Positions 9,531 through 22,993 of a DNA stretch of 64,000 bases are shown here, one piece after another. Position numbers and translations under genes: made by a program. Where the stretch lies: the NCBI GenBank assembly GCA_025094145.1, contig JALLLS010000077.1:62001-126000 (forward strand). Reading direction: 5' to 3'. Every line of letters begins with the position of its first letter. Positions within the stretch are counted from its first letter, which is position 1. Under the pieces are notes generated by a model. It made no database searches. It saw only the letters and a program-made list of their open reading frames with translations, and was not told where the DNA came from. The stretch is from Spinellus fusiger. Taxonomy: Eukaryota > Mucoromycota > Mucoromycetes > Mucorales > Phycomycetaceae.

Positions 9531-11463
9531 CTACTTCAAAGTAGAAGTATTATCAGGATAATAGTAAAAGCTAACAGCTATAATAGTGTAAATAGAACAA
9601 AGCATTAACCCCTCTAACCAATTGCTTTTTCCATCCATGATCAGATAGTTAACCATCAACACAGTCACAAATAAAATTACTGTTTCATAGATATTGAAAT
9701 AAAGGCTCATATTGACATTCAGAGCCCATCCGACTAAGACCATGACAGGTGTCACAAACAATGCAATTTGTATGCTACTTCCTATAGCCACACTCAGTGC
9801 CAAGTCCATCTACAGATAAATAAACAAATAAGCAAATATAAGATGTGGAGAGATAAAAATTACTTTGTTTTTCATGGCTACTGTCACAGCGGTTACATGC
9901 TCTGCTGCATTACCCACAATTGGAAGAATAATAAGGCCAATGAAGGTTTGACTGATATGCCATTCTTCTATTACTATCTCAATAGCTGAAACAAGGGACT
10001 CTGCACAGACTGAGATCATTAGAGTGATGAGAAGAAGACTATAATTTATGACACCAATAATAGATACATAAATATATATTTATGTAAAGATGTACTTATT
10101 CTTAGCACACCTTTATAGATAAATAGACTTACAGTAGTATAGACATCCAAATAGGCATCTGAGGAAACTCTATCTTTTCATTTTCAGTGAAAACCCTTAC
10201 TGGTACATTTGCTTCACGGTCATGAATAAATTGCTGAGAGTAATGATGTGCCCGGTATACATTCTCTTGAGAAGATTCTAAAAACTACAGAAAAATAATA
10301 GTAATTAATAAATATCTTTCTCTCCAAGACTGAGTCGTAGACATTTACAAGATGATTATGCGTTTTCAACTAATGGCAGAATTAATATTGTTAATAAAGC
10401 ACACATATATAAAGAAATAAAGAGGCAGGCTTAGTGAATTTTATCAACCAAACGATGAATAGAATAGAAAGCTTGCCTGGAAAAATAGGTAGGAAAAGTA
10501 AATGACAAGAAGGATAATCGCAATAGATCTTGAGATGGTGAGAATAATCTTATTGATTTCAGTGGCCCCAATAAAATCACGACTCGTGCTGTAGAATGCA
10601 GCAGGAATAAGAAGAGAAGAGACAGAAATAAAAAGAAGACTTGATGAAGTCTGTGCCACTAAAATAAACAGTGAAGGTTTGAAGTTAAAGGTTAGGGCTA
10701 ATATTATTCTAATTTACCAGTAACATTGAATCTTTGTTCCTTAAATTTAAATCCACCTCCCATAAAACTCATGCCCAGAATAAGCAGTAGATTAGATAAT
10801 ATTGAACCTAGCATTGAGGCCTGAACAACTACTAAAAGGTTTTGAGTAAGTGCAATGACTGAGATGATCAATTCTACGGCGTTTCCAAATGTAGCATTTA
10901 ATAGGCCACCTATCACCTAACATAAGATAGTTATTTTAAATTTCGAAAATATTATTTTAGTCACTTGCCTCTCCTGTACGTAAAGAAATATCTTCCGTAA
11001 CATAGCCAAGCATCTTAGCAAGAGGAATAATAGAAATAAAATTTAGAACAAATGTCACTGTTGGACTCCAGAAAAAATGAGACATAATGCCGAAAGGAAC
11101 AACTATAGTGAGCAGATTAATCCATGAAGATTTGACAAATGAAGTGAGGCCTTGTTTAAATGTTGGTTCTATGAATATATGGATAGTCTGATGTGGTGGC
11201 TCTTGATCTTTTGAAGTTTTAGTAGATGCAAATCTAAGCAAGTGGTTCCATGATACATCTTCGTGCAGTGTTTTGGGTGCCATACTAGTCATTGGAATAC
11301 TAGATATATCTACTGTATCTAAAGCGTTGGGTCGTGTGTGATGTGTGCATGGATGTAATGTTTGATTTTCAATTGCCAAAGTTGCATCAGAGGATGATTT
11401 GATCAAGTATTTTGACGAGAATGGCTCTTGAATGTCAGTAATAGACGCTCTTGTGGTTGCCAT
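9531..11463 (-). CDS. VCX1: Vacuolar Ca2+/H+ exchanger (CaCA family)
   Basis: Six exons: 10969-11463, 10718-10916, 10477-10658, 10133-10284, 9864-10038, 9531-9809. They sum to 1482 nt, 493 residues. It should exchange cytosolic Ca2+ for vacuolar H+. The two CaCA repeats are evident: [15 protein letters not shown] (alpha-1, after exon 1) and [15 protein letters not shown] (alpha-2, in exon 5), each with the ion-binding Glu in NA.E. About 11 hydrophobic segments flank them. The long N-terminus (about 100 residues, Ser/Thr/His-rich) is probably cytosolic and could be regulatory. An acidic-basic loop ([14 protein letters not shown]) separates the two halves, as in VCX1. Introns 1 and 3 appear to use GC-AG borders (GAG/GCAAGT and CAG/GCAAGC), chosen because they keep GEVIGG and YLFFQFLESS in frame. 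Confidence 0.93.
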
Positions 11464-12189
11464 TTAGTTGATAATAAAGGGAGGAAGGGAAGAATAAGCA
11501 GTAAAATACATGAATTGTATCTTTCCCACTTGAAATATTATCTGAGGCTATACTCTCACTCTTTCTTTTTTCCATACTGTTTTTAGTCTTAGAGCCTGGT
11601 TGAATTTGTCTAAATCAAGCTACAATAGGGGCAATTATTTTTCAGGACATCTTTAGCCTTCATTAATTCTTATTTATCCTTAGCTTATATGGTGTCTTTT
11701 ACATCTACATTCTTAAGCATAACTTAATCTAAAATAAAAATCCAAAGTGAACACTGTTTAATCCTTACAACAGGTTAACACTGTTAAGAAAAATAACAAT
11801 TCTAAATGAACTGATGTTGCTTCTATGTACATGAATGTATCTTTTGAATTCCAGCCAAGGGTGATTAATTATACCATAATGTATATTGTCACACCCAATT
11901 GAATTTAATAATTACCAAAAACTTAATAAATAAAAACCCTTTTTTTTTTGCATAAGACACTCTTTCTTTTTGAATATCATTAAACCAGCACAACATATCA
12001 GATATATATTCAGAAACTCACATTTGAGGAAAATATAATAAGGCAAAATATAGAAAATGATAGGGCATCTATTACCTGTTTACGGCTGGAATAAAGTTGA
12101 CTGTCATCGCAAACGTAGTTGAGATGAAAACACCCACAGTTCAAAATAGTATCAGAAACACTATTATCAGCTACTTCAACCAGTTAAAG
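11464..12189. other. Intergenic, promoter side of the exchanger gene
   Basis: AT-rich with a T10 tract near 11940. No coding potential recognised. It should contain the promoter of the exchanger gene; no specific site can be named. Confidence 0.4.
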
Positions 12190-13031
12190 TTTTGATCTTT
12201 TTCTGCAGATTACAAGCCAGCTTTAACTGAAAAATATATATGAAGAGAAACAGCTTTATTGGGCTAAAAAATATGTCAGTTGGACAAGTGATCAGTCGAG
12301 AGGTGTCATCTTGTCTAATGAGTCAAAATACACCGTGAAAAGAGACCGATAGAAGTACCCGTATCATCAGAAAAGTTAGAGAACATTATGATTCTGGTTA
12401 TAGTGTTTCAACAACGGAATTTAGTGTCAGTGGTGTCATGCCTTGGAGCTGCTTTTGGGTGGGTATATTTGGCTTATTAGTCTTTATTGATGGTACTGTA
12501 AACAAAGACAGATACATCAGGATTTTGGTTAGTAGGTTCCATACTTGGTACATGTATTTGCATCATAAATAGAAAAGGGAATTCATGTTACAAGAAGGTG
12601 GTGCTATCTGTCATATTGGGGCCTATGCTAAATGGTGAAAAGACACATCAAATTAGGGTTCTTTGAGGACTAGTTTGCACAAGGCCCTGATCTCAACTCC
12701 ATTGAACATCTCTGGTGGGCCTTAAAAAGATGAATTGAAGAAATAAGGGCATACATTACCAATGTAGAAAATTGGTATTGAGCTTACACAACAATAAACT
12801 CAAAGTATGACAGACAGATGCCAGACAGTTATTGATGCCAAAGGTGTCCATACAAAATATTAAATAAAAACTTATATATATATATACACCATATGTTAAA
12901 CTAAATTTGTGTTGAATCTGAGTTCATTAGCATGTGTTTTGAGGTCGTAGCCTTTTCATACATAAAGCATGTTCTTTCTCAGGATTTCAAAAAAAGAAAA
13001 ATCGTATACTTTCTAATGTTGTGTGCCTGTA
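12190..13031 (+). pseudogene. Tc1-like transposase relic, family 1 right end
   Basis: Heavily degraded copy. Readable pieces: QLYWAKKYVSWT, LSNESKYTVKRD, then in another frame PDLNSIEHLWWAL and finally AVIDAKG-like VIDAKGVHTKY, with several stops and frame changes. The right TIR (CTAATGTTGTGTGCCTGTA ending at 13031) is that of family 1; the left TIR was not found. Directly after it, TATCCCAAAAATCTTTAGATGTGTA (13030-13054) is an end of the 1.2-kb TIR element family. Confidence 0.75.
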
Positions 13032-13279
13032 TATCCCAAAAATCTTTAGATGTGTAATTGATTTTTAAAGACCCGTCATTTAGATTTTTCAAAACTGCTA
13101 TTTGATACCGTAAGAATGTACTCTATTGCTGCTACAGTCAAATAGAAATAAAGAATCCCATCTTCTATGGAAAAAGAAAAGTCTAAAAATTATTCACATA
13201 AGTTTATCTATTATTAACTTAAACTCTCTGTTTATTTACAATTTATTACTAAAGTTTAAAACGTACTCTTACTTTGTTA

Positions 13280-16200
13280 TTAAAAGGCGTCCTCTAGAAT
13301 CATCCTTGGAGAAATATTCATTGCCATGAGTTCTTGGAATAACAATTTGGCAGCGTAGGGTATTTGCATCTTTTTGATATGTTTACTGCTCTTGCAGTAT
13401 TGACACCAGCCTGCATAACCAATAAGACCACATATATCGCACACAAACACTTCAAATCCATCAGAAGAAATCATTAGACGTTCAAGCAGCAACATGCTTG
13501 CACCATAGCCGATCAAACAATCACGCTCCATCTCTCCCAAACGAAGACCACCATCACGTGAACGACCTTCTGTAGGTTGACGTGTCAATGTAGCGCGAGG
13601 ACCACTGAATGCATAGAAAGAAGAAGAAAGAAGAAGAAAAGAAAGAGGGAGAGGGTCAGAATAAGTTTGGTGTGTATTCTATAGATAAAAATCCATAGTT
13701 TGATAGTTACCGAGCACGCGCGTGCATTTTATCCATCACCATGTGCTTCAGTTTTTGGTAGTAAATAGGACCAAAGAATATATAAGCAGACAGGGGCTCA
13801 CCCGTAATACCTGTTCAATAGAATAGACATATGATCAGTACTGTTTATATTTATATATGCCCATGGACTCACCCGAAGTAACATAATCCTTGCCAGAGTA
13901 ATTGAATCCGTGGTCCATTAGAATTCGGCTCATGTCTTCTACTTTTGAACCACCAAATGCAGTACCATACTGCAACTTTCCTGCCAAAACACCTGCCTTT
14001 CCTGCCAGCAATTCAATCATTTTACCCACTGTCATACGCGATGGGAAACCGTGAGGGTTCATAATAATATCTGGACATACACCCGTATCTGCAAAAGGCA
14101 TGTCTTCTTGTTGAACAATAATACCACATACACCTTTCTGTCCGTGACGAGATGAGAACTTGTCTCCTAGTTCAGGACGTCGTGTTTGACGAATGTTGAC
14201 TTTGATCAATGTCTGGTCACTTTCTGTGGTGGTAAATAACACTTTGTCCACATAACCCGTTTGAGGTGACTTGTAACGCATAGGTGAACTCTTATAGGAT
14301 ACTGTTTGAGCAGCACCTGCTACACCCGGATCAATACCACTGCTTGTAGGCACTTGTTTGTTGATGTAAATGGATCCTGCTTCTAGTGGTTCTCCAACAC
14401 CAGCAATACCATCCTGCTCAATGGCATCATAAGAAGGGTTCCATAAGTCAGAATCGCGTGCAGGTGGATCAGCCAAACGATCGTGTCTATGGACAATAAA
14501 GAATATGAATAATTGCTAGAGGAGACTATAGATAGATTTAGCTTACGTTGTATTAGCATATCTCTTAACCAGAGTAGCATATTTACGCATAACTTGACAG
14601 CGACCAAAACCACGATCTAGACCAGACTAATAATTCACCTGGTTAATGATGTGTATGATGTATGTATCCTTACTTTGTTCAACACCAAGGCATCTTCAAT
14701 ATCGTAACCCGAATAACTCATGACGGCCACAGTGGCGTTTTGACCAGCAGGGAGCTAGTGATAATAAAGTGTATCAAAAATGAGTACTACGTTTTCTTCT
14801 CATGGGTTCTAGCTTTTACTTACTTTATCATAACCAATAAGCTCAATAGTCTTAGATTTCACCATGGGTTGTTGAGGATACACCATCAAGTAGATAAGTG
14901 TCTCAATACGATTCAATTGATTGTATCCAATAGCTCCAATAGCTTGTTTGCCCATTGCACATTGATATCTATAAAAGCAACAGTGTTTACATACCCAATA
15001 AACTCTTTTCTTTCTACTTACGTATTACGAGGAGACTGGTTGTGATGAGGGTAAGGAATCAAGCCTGCAACAGCACCAAGGATGGTAAAAGGTTCAATTT
15101 CCAAATGAGTTGTTTGAGGAATGATATCAGCCTCATAAGTAGCAATATTAGCATCACTTTCTTCGTTGACATCCAAGTATTCGACAAGGCCTTTCTTCAA
15201 AAAGTCATCAAAGACAAGTTTCTCAGCAATAAGATCCTATTATACACACATTAGACTCTATTTCTGCAAAGCCCTTTTATATAAAATATTAAGCGAGAAG
15301 AACACTTACATCAATGTCTTGCTGAGTCACTCTAGGTTTGCCCTTATCCACAATAATCAAAGGACGACAAATACGTCCACCATCAGAAGACAAGTTGACA
15401 GTACGCTGGTGAGTATTGACGAATACAGTAACAAATTCAGAAACACGTCCTGCACGTCTAAGTTTGCGAAAATCAGCTACGAATCTCTGGGCACGTTGAG
15501 TAATTCCCAAAATAACACCATTGAGGAGTACAACAAATGTATTGGGCTGGTAGACTTCAGCACCTGTAAGCATATTGACATCTACCAAAGAAGAATGTTA
15601 GAACCATGGTCCCTCCCATCTATTATCCTTACCCTCTACACCAAGTGTATAAGCAATGTTACGAATAGGTTCTTCTTCATCATCCGTTGTAATATGGGTC
15701 ATAAGCGCCAGATTCTTCACAAGACCACAGGCTTCTCCTTCAGGTGTATCAGAGGGACACAACATACCCCATTGAGATGGCTAGTATAGAAAATACAATA
15801 TGCTAAACATTTTCTCTTTCGTCTGCTATGATGTCCTACCTGAAGTGCTCTAGGACCCGACACTTTTCTTGTCTTTTCAAACTGAGAAGAGATTCTTGTC
15901 ATCATACCAAGAGCAGAGATATAGGAAAGACGCGACAATACTTGAGTAATACCAGCACGGTCCATCTTGAAACGCTTCAGAACCCAATTGCCGGTAGAAA
16001 TAGCTCTAATAAATCCACTTGTAATGTGATCACCATGAAGCATAAGCTGATTGAAGATATCAAATTCCTGCGTACGATTGGGCTTTTTCAAGACCTTATC
16101 AGCATTCATCTTAAGGTCAGAGTTGAACCGTTTGAACAAATCTTCAAACAAAAGAGAAAGCAGCTGGCCAGCCCTAAATAAAGCCAAGAGAAAAAGAGAA

Positions 16201-17805
16201 TCCATGGGTGAGTCCAATCTAATCACTGATATGTCTAACCTACAATTCCAGTCTCTTGTTACCGACGTAATCACGATCGTCGACTTGTACTTCATCTCCC
16301 ATAGCAATCAATACACGACGGATCATCATGGAAGCATAAATACTCTTCTCACGGAAGTTGAGATTTTCAACAGGTACATGGGCAAGAATGACAGTGGCAA
16401 GTACTTCAAGAGCTTCTTCTGCCTTGAGTGAAGGTTAGAGAAAGATGATACTACAAAAAAAAAAGACACAACTTACCAGAGTTTTTCTAATGGTAGATAG
16501 CTTTCGGTTGACCTTTACTTTTGCACCAATAAAGTCCAATGCTTGCATTTGTGTAAACACTCTCATCTTGGATCCCTCTTCAATATTAACAGAAAAGGCA
16601 TCATGTAAATCGTGATCATTGCCACACACAAGCTGGGCAATTTCTCTATCGGACTGTACACCCATAGCCTAGAATCCAGAAAAAAGAAAAGAAAAGAGTG
16701 TGAGGAATCTACACAGATCCTTCCAATCTACCTTCATAAATACAACCACAGGGATGTCTTCTGCAATGGAGTTGTGCTTCAAGTAGATCTTTCCATTTTT
16801 CACAAAGATAGCTGTCTTTGATTTACGTTCATGAGTAGAACTACAGCACATTAACCCACAAATTTCCTCTTATTCACTGTTTACCTCTGTACGTTGGCAA
16901 TAATATTTCCCTTTTTATCCACATCAACAATAATACGATTCTTGGATAATTGTTCCTGAACAAGAATCACTTTCTCTGTACCCTTACAGACAAAGTATCC
17001 ACCTAGACACATAAGAGAGTGTCAATGCGTGCATAGGTAGAGTGGATCATCGAATAAACCTACCAGGATCCAAAGGACACTCCTTCATACGTGCCAATTC
17101 AGCTTGGTTTTTTCCTCGTAACACACAATGAGACGATCGCAACATAATAGGCATACGACCAATAATGACATTTTTACGCTTTACAATTTGCTTTCCACGT
17201 GTGTATTCCACATCCACAAAGATATTGGCAGAGTAAGAAAGATCACGTAAGCGACATTCATGGGGAGTGTAGCTGCGGTTGGCTACATCAGCATCGGTAC
17301 GTTCAGGCATACCTACACGAATACCAGTGTATCTAATAGCATATAGAATATCCTATACATAAGCAAAGCAAAAAAAAATGACATACAGCCATTCTTCCTT
17401 TCTTACTTGAGGTAGAAATTGGGATCAACATCAGAAGTCACTTTTTCATTGGCCTTTACAATCTTTCGCAAATCAATGTTGATAAAGTAGTCAAAGGAGT
17501 CAATGTGCTGTTTAACAAGACCTTTCACTTTCAAGAAAGCAGGCAGAAGTTTCCATTTATCCTAGAATTATAAAAATAAAAATAAAAAAACAAACAAGAA
17601 GAGAGAATGAATAGGGTTTAGGTTCTTCCCAAACTACATATCTATAAACTACACGTACCTTAATTTCTTTAATAGGCTCGCTCAGGTGTTTTCCTTGATA
17701 GAATTCCTTGGTTAAAGGCTCAAAACCATCTTTGGTTTCATGAGAGTGCTGTGTATTGGGCTTGGTGGGCATCTTTGAGTCAAGGTGCATATCTGAATCT
17801 GTCAT
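13280..17805 (-). CDS. RET1: RNA polymerase III second-largest subunit (RPC2)
   Basis: Seventeen exons: 17659-17805, 17407-17561, 17064-17332, 16885-17002, 16732-16840, 16477-16668, 16244-16422, 15840-16173, 15633-15780, 15310-15581, 15022-15236, 14824-14968, 14674-14754, 14547-14626, 13873-14486, 13711-13810, 13280-13604; 3483 nt, 1160 residues, close to yeast Ret1 (about 1150). It forms the catalytic cleft of Pol III with RPC1 and transcribes tRNA and 5S RNA genes. Signs of Pol III rather than Pol I or II: an N-terminal [38 protein letters not shown] and [19 protein letters not shown]. General beta-subunit motifs: [75 protein letters not shown]-terminal zinc ribbon CDIC...CQYC at residues about 1108-1123. 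All introns are GT-AG and 44-106 nt long. Confidence 0.97.
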
Positions 17806-18438
17806 TGCTTTCTATTGTTGTTTCTGGGTGAACGTTGGACTAGAGTAGACTGCTGAATGCGTGTGGCCTCTTCACTACTGCTATTGGGTAGTATGTGTCT
17901 GCACAGATAAGACACTGTTTGTCGATAGATAGTTGTATATCTACAAATAGGAAAAATAAAAATAGAGGCGAGGCAATGGAAGCACCAGTATTACTTTTTC
18001 ATTTAACAGACTTATTATTTATTTAGTGCTTGGACAGCTGCTGAGCTTCATTTCTACAAGCCACTGACTTTCTCTTCTTTTTCCTTCTGCATGATTAATG
18101 ATTCATGGTAAATGCAAAAAGACATCTCAACAATACAAGTCAATATATACCAATGTAGCTAGACAGAATAAAATAATTAGGATTGCTACAGTAAACAGTG
18201 TTAATAAAGAAGAAGAAGAAATAAGTAGGACTACTACAATAAACACATCAAGCAGATCAGCCTAATTGATTCTTCAACATATGTTCAAGAGAATTCCTTT
18301 TTATTGTATGAATACAAATAAATAATAAAACTAACTTTTTGTTTTTTACAGATGGAATTCTCTGTCTTTTTTATGTGATTGTGTGTGTGTTTGTTTATAT
18401 ATATATACATATATATATATAGTATTAAATATGTTGAT
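17806..18438. other. Intergenic between RPC2 and the ARM-repeat gene
   Basis: Upstream of RPC2 and downstream of the next minus-strand gene. It includes a (TA)n tract at about 18397-18421. No other signal is recognised. Confidence 0.5.
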
Positions 18439-20835
18439 TTATGATGGACAAAACGATTGAGAAACACTCAGATTCCCAATGGCATTCTCAATAAGTCGTA
18501 CATCTCCATCTTCAGGTCCATGCAATACACGGCGTTTGCTATCTTCTGTTGATGCCTTGCGTGGTCCATTCAGGCCAAACAAACTAGCAGTATCTCGTAC
18601 TACTTTTGCTGGTTCCGCAAAGGGTTTCTTTTCTGATCCCAATTCCAACAGGTGTAATAGGAAATTTGTACGTGCATGGAGGAGTTTATCACTGTGAATA
18701 GCTACTTGTAGGTGTAACAGATTGACAATGCCATGACAAAGGAGATCGTTGGCATATTTGTTACTGCTGGGTGGATTGGCACCTGTGTGGGTTTGTGAAG
18801 TCTTGTTGGTTCTCTCAATAATGTTGATAATGGCATCAAGGCATCTACTAAGAATGGCGAGAGGAAGCTCACTCCAAGTCAGAATATGAAGGAGGTAATC
18901 TGGAAGGACGGGATAATGGTCAAGGACATATCTAATATAAAAAAAACAGTCATGAGTGTGTTCTGTTCTCTATGCAAATGTCCATCGTACCGAAGACTAG
19001 AAGTGCTGCCACGAGAGATGATATTAGAAAGAATTGTAAGGGCTTCACTAGTAATTTTCCATTCTTCGGTGATCTCGTAATAAGCAGAGGACATGGCAGG
19101 TGTCCATTCTTGGCTTTTATCATTGAAAGCATAGCCAGGGACGCCTATGTGGAAAGTAATGTACTTCATGATGCCTTCATCGTGGATGACCTTTTCAATC
19201 AAAGTATTTCCGCATACAATAACATTGCCTATCAAAAGGAATGCGTCTCTGCGTACGCTGATAGGAACATTGGAGGACATGAGGTGAGCAATATTAGGAA
19301 GTAAATTAGAGTTAAGCAGTGTCACTGAATGCTCATCAGGACCCGATGTAATATTGATAATGGTGCGTAGGGCGGGAACAACAATGGAGATGTTACTGTT
19401 ACTGTAGAGAGAGTGGAGTTCAATAGATGGACACTATCCAAAACAAACCTAAGTAATTGTGATAGCCGTGTACATAGCTCTTTTGAGATGATAGTATTTT
19501 CATAGAACGGTGTTACTTCATGCATGCTATATAAAATACGTGATAATCCCCAACTGCATAAAAGAGAGAAGATTTGAGTAAGAGAAATAGACTATGGACC
19601 ATCTTACCATGCATCAGTGAGAATATCTTTATGTTCGAAATGGATAAGCTTCGCAAGTATATCAAAGACTGGACAGTACTAAGCAAATAGAGAATATGAT
19701 TACAAGGGTGCACACACTACAGTTGACTTACTCCACTCCAATGCTCAACTGTCTTGAAACCACCGCGAGACATGTTTGCCAAAGACCACACCAACGCCTT
19801 TACATTGGTACTAATGTCTGGATCGTCTATATATATTTTACCATAGACATTGAAATGCTCTTGCACTTGATCAAATATAGAGTTATAAATGTCGGTTAAT
19901 ACATCTGCCACAATGACGGGTGCTCTCTTTTCCATGAGTAGTTCACGCAATTGAGCTGATTCTCCTGCAAAATTTGATAATGCCCATGCTACCTAATAAG
20001 AGAACCCCCTGGTTTAATACACCAAGGCAACTAGATATGTATTTCACTTACTTGAGCACTGGTACTGGCTGTAGAGCTATTATGAGATAGACAGGTTAAA
20101 AGAGAGTCAATTACACCCGAATTGACCAGAGTGATTGTTTGTTCAGAAGGACCAGCCTAGTAGATCAACCAAGAGGTGAGTAGTGAACATTAGAGGGTGC
20201 TTTCTTACAGCAATATTGGTAATGATCCAGGCACATTCAAACTGTACAATGTATTTTAGTTCATCTTTTGTCTTGTACTTGTGGAGATGGCATTACCTGA
20301 ATATCGCTTGCATCACTCCATGTCAGCATTTCATTGATACGCGCCAGTACATCCAGTTTTAAAATATGATCAGCATTTTCTGGGTTACTATTGCCTAAAA
20401 ATCCATATAATATTCCCCATGTATAAATGTGTGTTCTCGACTGCTGATAGCTCTGTACACCGACTTACTTTGTGTCAAGTAACGACGTAGCATCTGAATA
20501 CTCTGCAGAGAGAGATCCTTATCATTTGAATAGAGATAATAACGAATTGTAGTTAACTGGTAAAATAATAAAATAAAATGTGGATAGATGCATGCGTGGG
20601 TGTGTATGTGTGTATGCGTAGGTGTGAGTTATTGGCGTGTTTCATTTATTCTTTTTCATTGGAGTCTTCCTTTATAGCTACAATGTGTAAAGATATCACT
20701 CTTATCAACACTTACAGAATCTCTTTCTACAACAGCAGCATCTGTATCCAAGGACATATTATTAATGCTGACATTGGCCAACTTGCGACTGATTTCGAAC
20801 AGAACATCATCAGGTTCATACTCATCGATGGTCAT
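18439..20835 (-). CDS. Armadillo-repeat, importin-alpha-like protein
   Basis: Ten exons: 20716-20835, 20469-20556, 20297-20394, 20209-20241, 20052-20156, 19732-19992, 19608-19678, 19449-19553, 18991-19401, 18439-18931; 1785 nt, 594 residues. ARM repeats are visible: LTWSDASDIQFECAWIITNI, VDSLLTCLS-type helices, AQVAWALSNFAGES, VKALVWSLANMSRGG, LTDACWGLSRILYS, VRRDAFLLIGNVIV, TSEALTILSNIIS. The helices with W-A-S/N-A-G pattern are those of importin-alpha-like karyopherins. However the N-terminus (MTIDEYEPDDVLFEIS) is acidic and has no Arg/Lys-rich importin-beta-binding stretch, so a classical importin alpha is doubtful. The C-terminal 120 residues outside the repeats are charged and have no recognised domain. 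Exon 4 (33 nt) is supported by frame and by the ARM motif running across it. Confidence 0.85.
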
Positions 20836-22993
20836 GGTAACGAGGGTTAAGAAGTCTAAAACAGAGCATTATTAAGTGAATGTCGTCATGGTTGAGCAAT
20901 AGCATAAAGACTGTTATTACCTTGGTTAGGACAGAAAATGAACTTTTATTATTATTGTTGGCTGCTATTGTAAGCTACCAGTTGTTAAGCAAAAGAGAAA
21001 GAGAAAGAGAAAAAATAAAATAGAAAAATAGGTGACAGCTTAGTTGAGTATTATTATTTAAGCAAAAAAAAAAAAAAAAAAAGACAAGAAAAAAAAGAGA
21101 AAGTGTTTAGTTGTCTAGTATAAAAAAGACACAAGGCTTAATTATGAGACTTTTTTATTTTTTATTTTTGGTTTTTAAAAAAAAAAGATGAGTATTAATC
21201 ACAGCAAGAATGGGTTTAGGAAGTGTTTAAAAACGCAGAACGGGGCCTATAGAAACATCTCCTACCGTCAAATGGCCTTCTTACTATTGGCCTTTCTAGT
21301 AGCCTCATAATGTAACTTACCCAATCATACACAGGCAGCCATTGATAGATAGGTGGTAATCATTTGGCTGTCATTTCCCAATGACTGGCCTGTGCATGAT
21401 GGAGAGGGGTGTGGCTGTATCATTGGCTAATAGACAAATCAACAAACATGGACAAGGAGAAGGCAAAATTATAATTAATCAATATCCTATTTAGAATAAC
21501 AAATAGTCCCTTCATTCTGTAGTCTACTTCCCCATGCCTTATTTGTCCACTACAGCCAGCAGAGATGGACAGTACACAGTGCTATAAAGTAGTAATAGAA
21601 TAGGCTGCACCTTGGAACTTCCTTAATAAATACAGTGGTGGTGGGAAAATAGCAGTGACTTGTTGGAACTGAATGCATAATATTTTTATTTGGTTTATGC
21701 ATTGTAACTATAATTTAAGCCTGCGTTACTTTCTCCATTTCTTGTGTATTTAATGAAGAAATATTAACAAAGAGTACATAAACTCAATTGATTTCAACTA
21801 CAGATCATACCAACAGCCCATCTTCATTCACTTATGAATACTATTATTTACCTGTTCCTTCTCTACACACCTAAAGATCAATAATAGTGTGTTACTTTTG
21901 TAGTCAAGATAAGCGGTGTTTATTTTATAGAAGAAAAACTCATTGGAGCAATGCTGGAAATAAAATACATAGATAAAGAGACATACTGTTTATAGCTTAG
22001 TAGCTCAGTGGTATGAGTAACAATCAACGACAAAAACACGCATTTTATTCTCTGAAGAAAAACAATAGCAGGTTGAATAGATAGAAAACAGTAAAGAACA
22101 CCATAAATGTAATGAAAAGACTGGAGTTATAAAAAGACGCACCACAGTATATAATAAATAAGAATGTACCCAACAGCCATCACGGCACTAATGTTGTGTT
22201 TACAGAGATATTAATATCAGTATGACTCAACACTCCACGTTAAATGCGTTGTCATGCAAGATGAAAAATGTCAATTGTTTATAAAATAACAATCTAATTA
22301 TTACTTTTACTCTCTTTATTGTGAACATGTCTACTGCGTGCTTTAATGTAAGTATCAGTCATGGAGGATCATTCTTCAGTGCAGATACACCCTGTTTGGA
22401 ATGCTTTAGGTGCCAATGGAACTAATGGGCTACTCAAACATCATTTATTAAACAAGTTCATTCTGCTGATCTGATAAATCCTATGGATGCAATGTCGATC
22501 TTGTTCAGATAACAACAGATAACCAGTGTATGAAGAGTACTGGATATTTCAATGGGATATAGAACATTTTACTAATGGTATAACATCAAAGCATCTAATC
22601 AATAATAGAGTTTTGCTTGTATAAGGATACTGAGAACATTTTCTATATCGACACGTGCAACCTAGAAATACTACAATGAGTGGTACATATATTGCCTTTC
22701 TAATGAGAGATTGAATACTAGTATGAGTACATGATTGTTTGCTTTTAACATATTATACTATCTTGTGTATATATTCTTCTTGTGCTGGATTTATTTAACA
22801 AAACAAACAAGCATAAATTTTTATAAGCTACATGTAAGGATCAATTATGTTAGCATAGTCACTCAATTAAAAGATATATTGTAATGCATTCAGTAGATAA
22901 TCAGTCATTTCAAAATAAGTAGTAAATAAGATAAGAGGAATCTACACTATATTAGGGGCAGTCTTTTCTTTCACGCTAAACCTTTCCATTGTT
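20836..22993. other. Gene-poor stretch of 2.1 kb
   Basis: Contains poly(A) runs (about 21064-21082), GA-rich tracts and a GGCCTGTGCATGA / TCATACACAGGCAGCC inverted pair near 21325-21402. A GTAGCTCAGTGGTAT string at about 22008 recalls a tRNA D-arm, but no tRNA can be folded. No supportable gene. Confidence 0.4.

Noticed and set aside
14662..16431. Several plus-strand ORFs of 100-200 codons
   Set aside because: Antisense shadows of the RPC2 exons, whose minus-strand translation is unmistakable.
22000..22040. tRNA D-arm-like string GTAGCTCAGTGGTAT
   Set aside because: No anticodon stem, T-arm or acceptor pairing follows within 60 nt.
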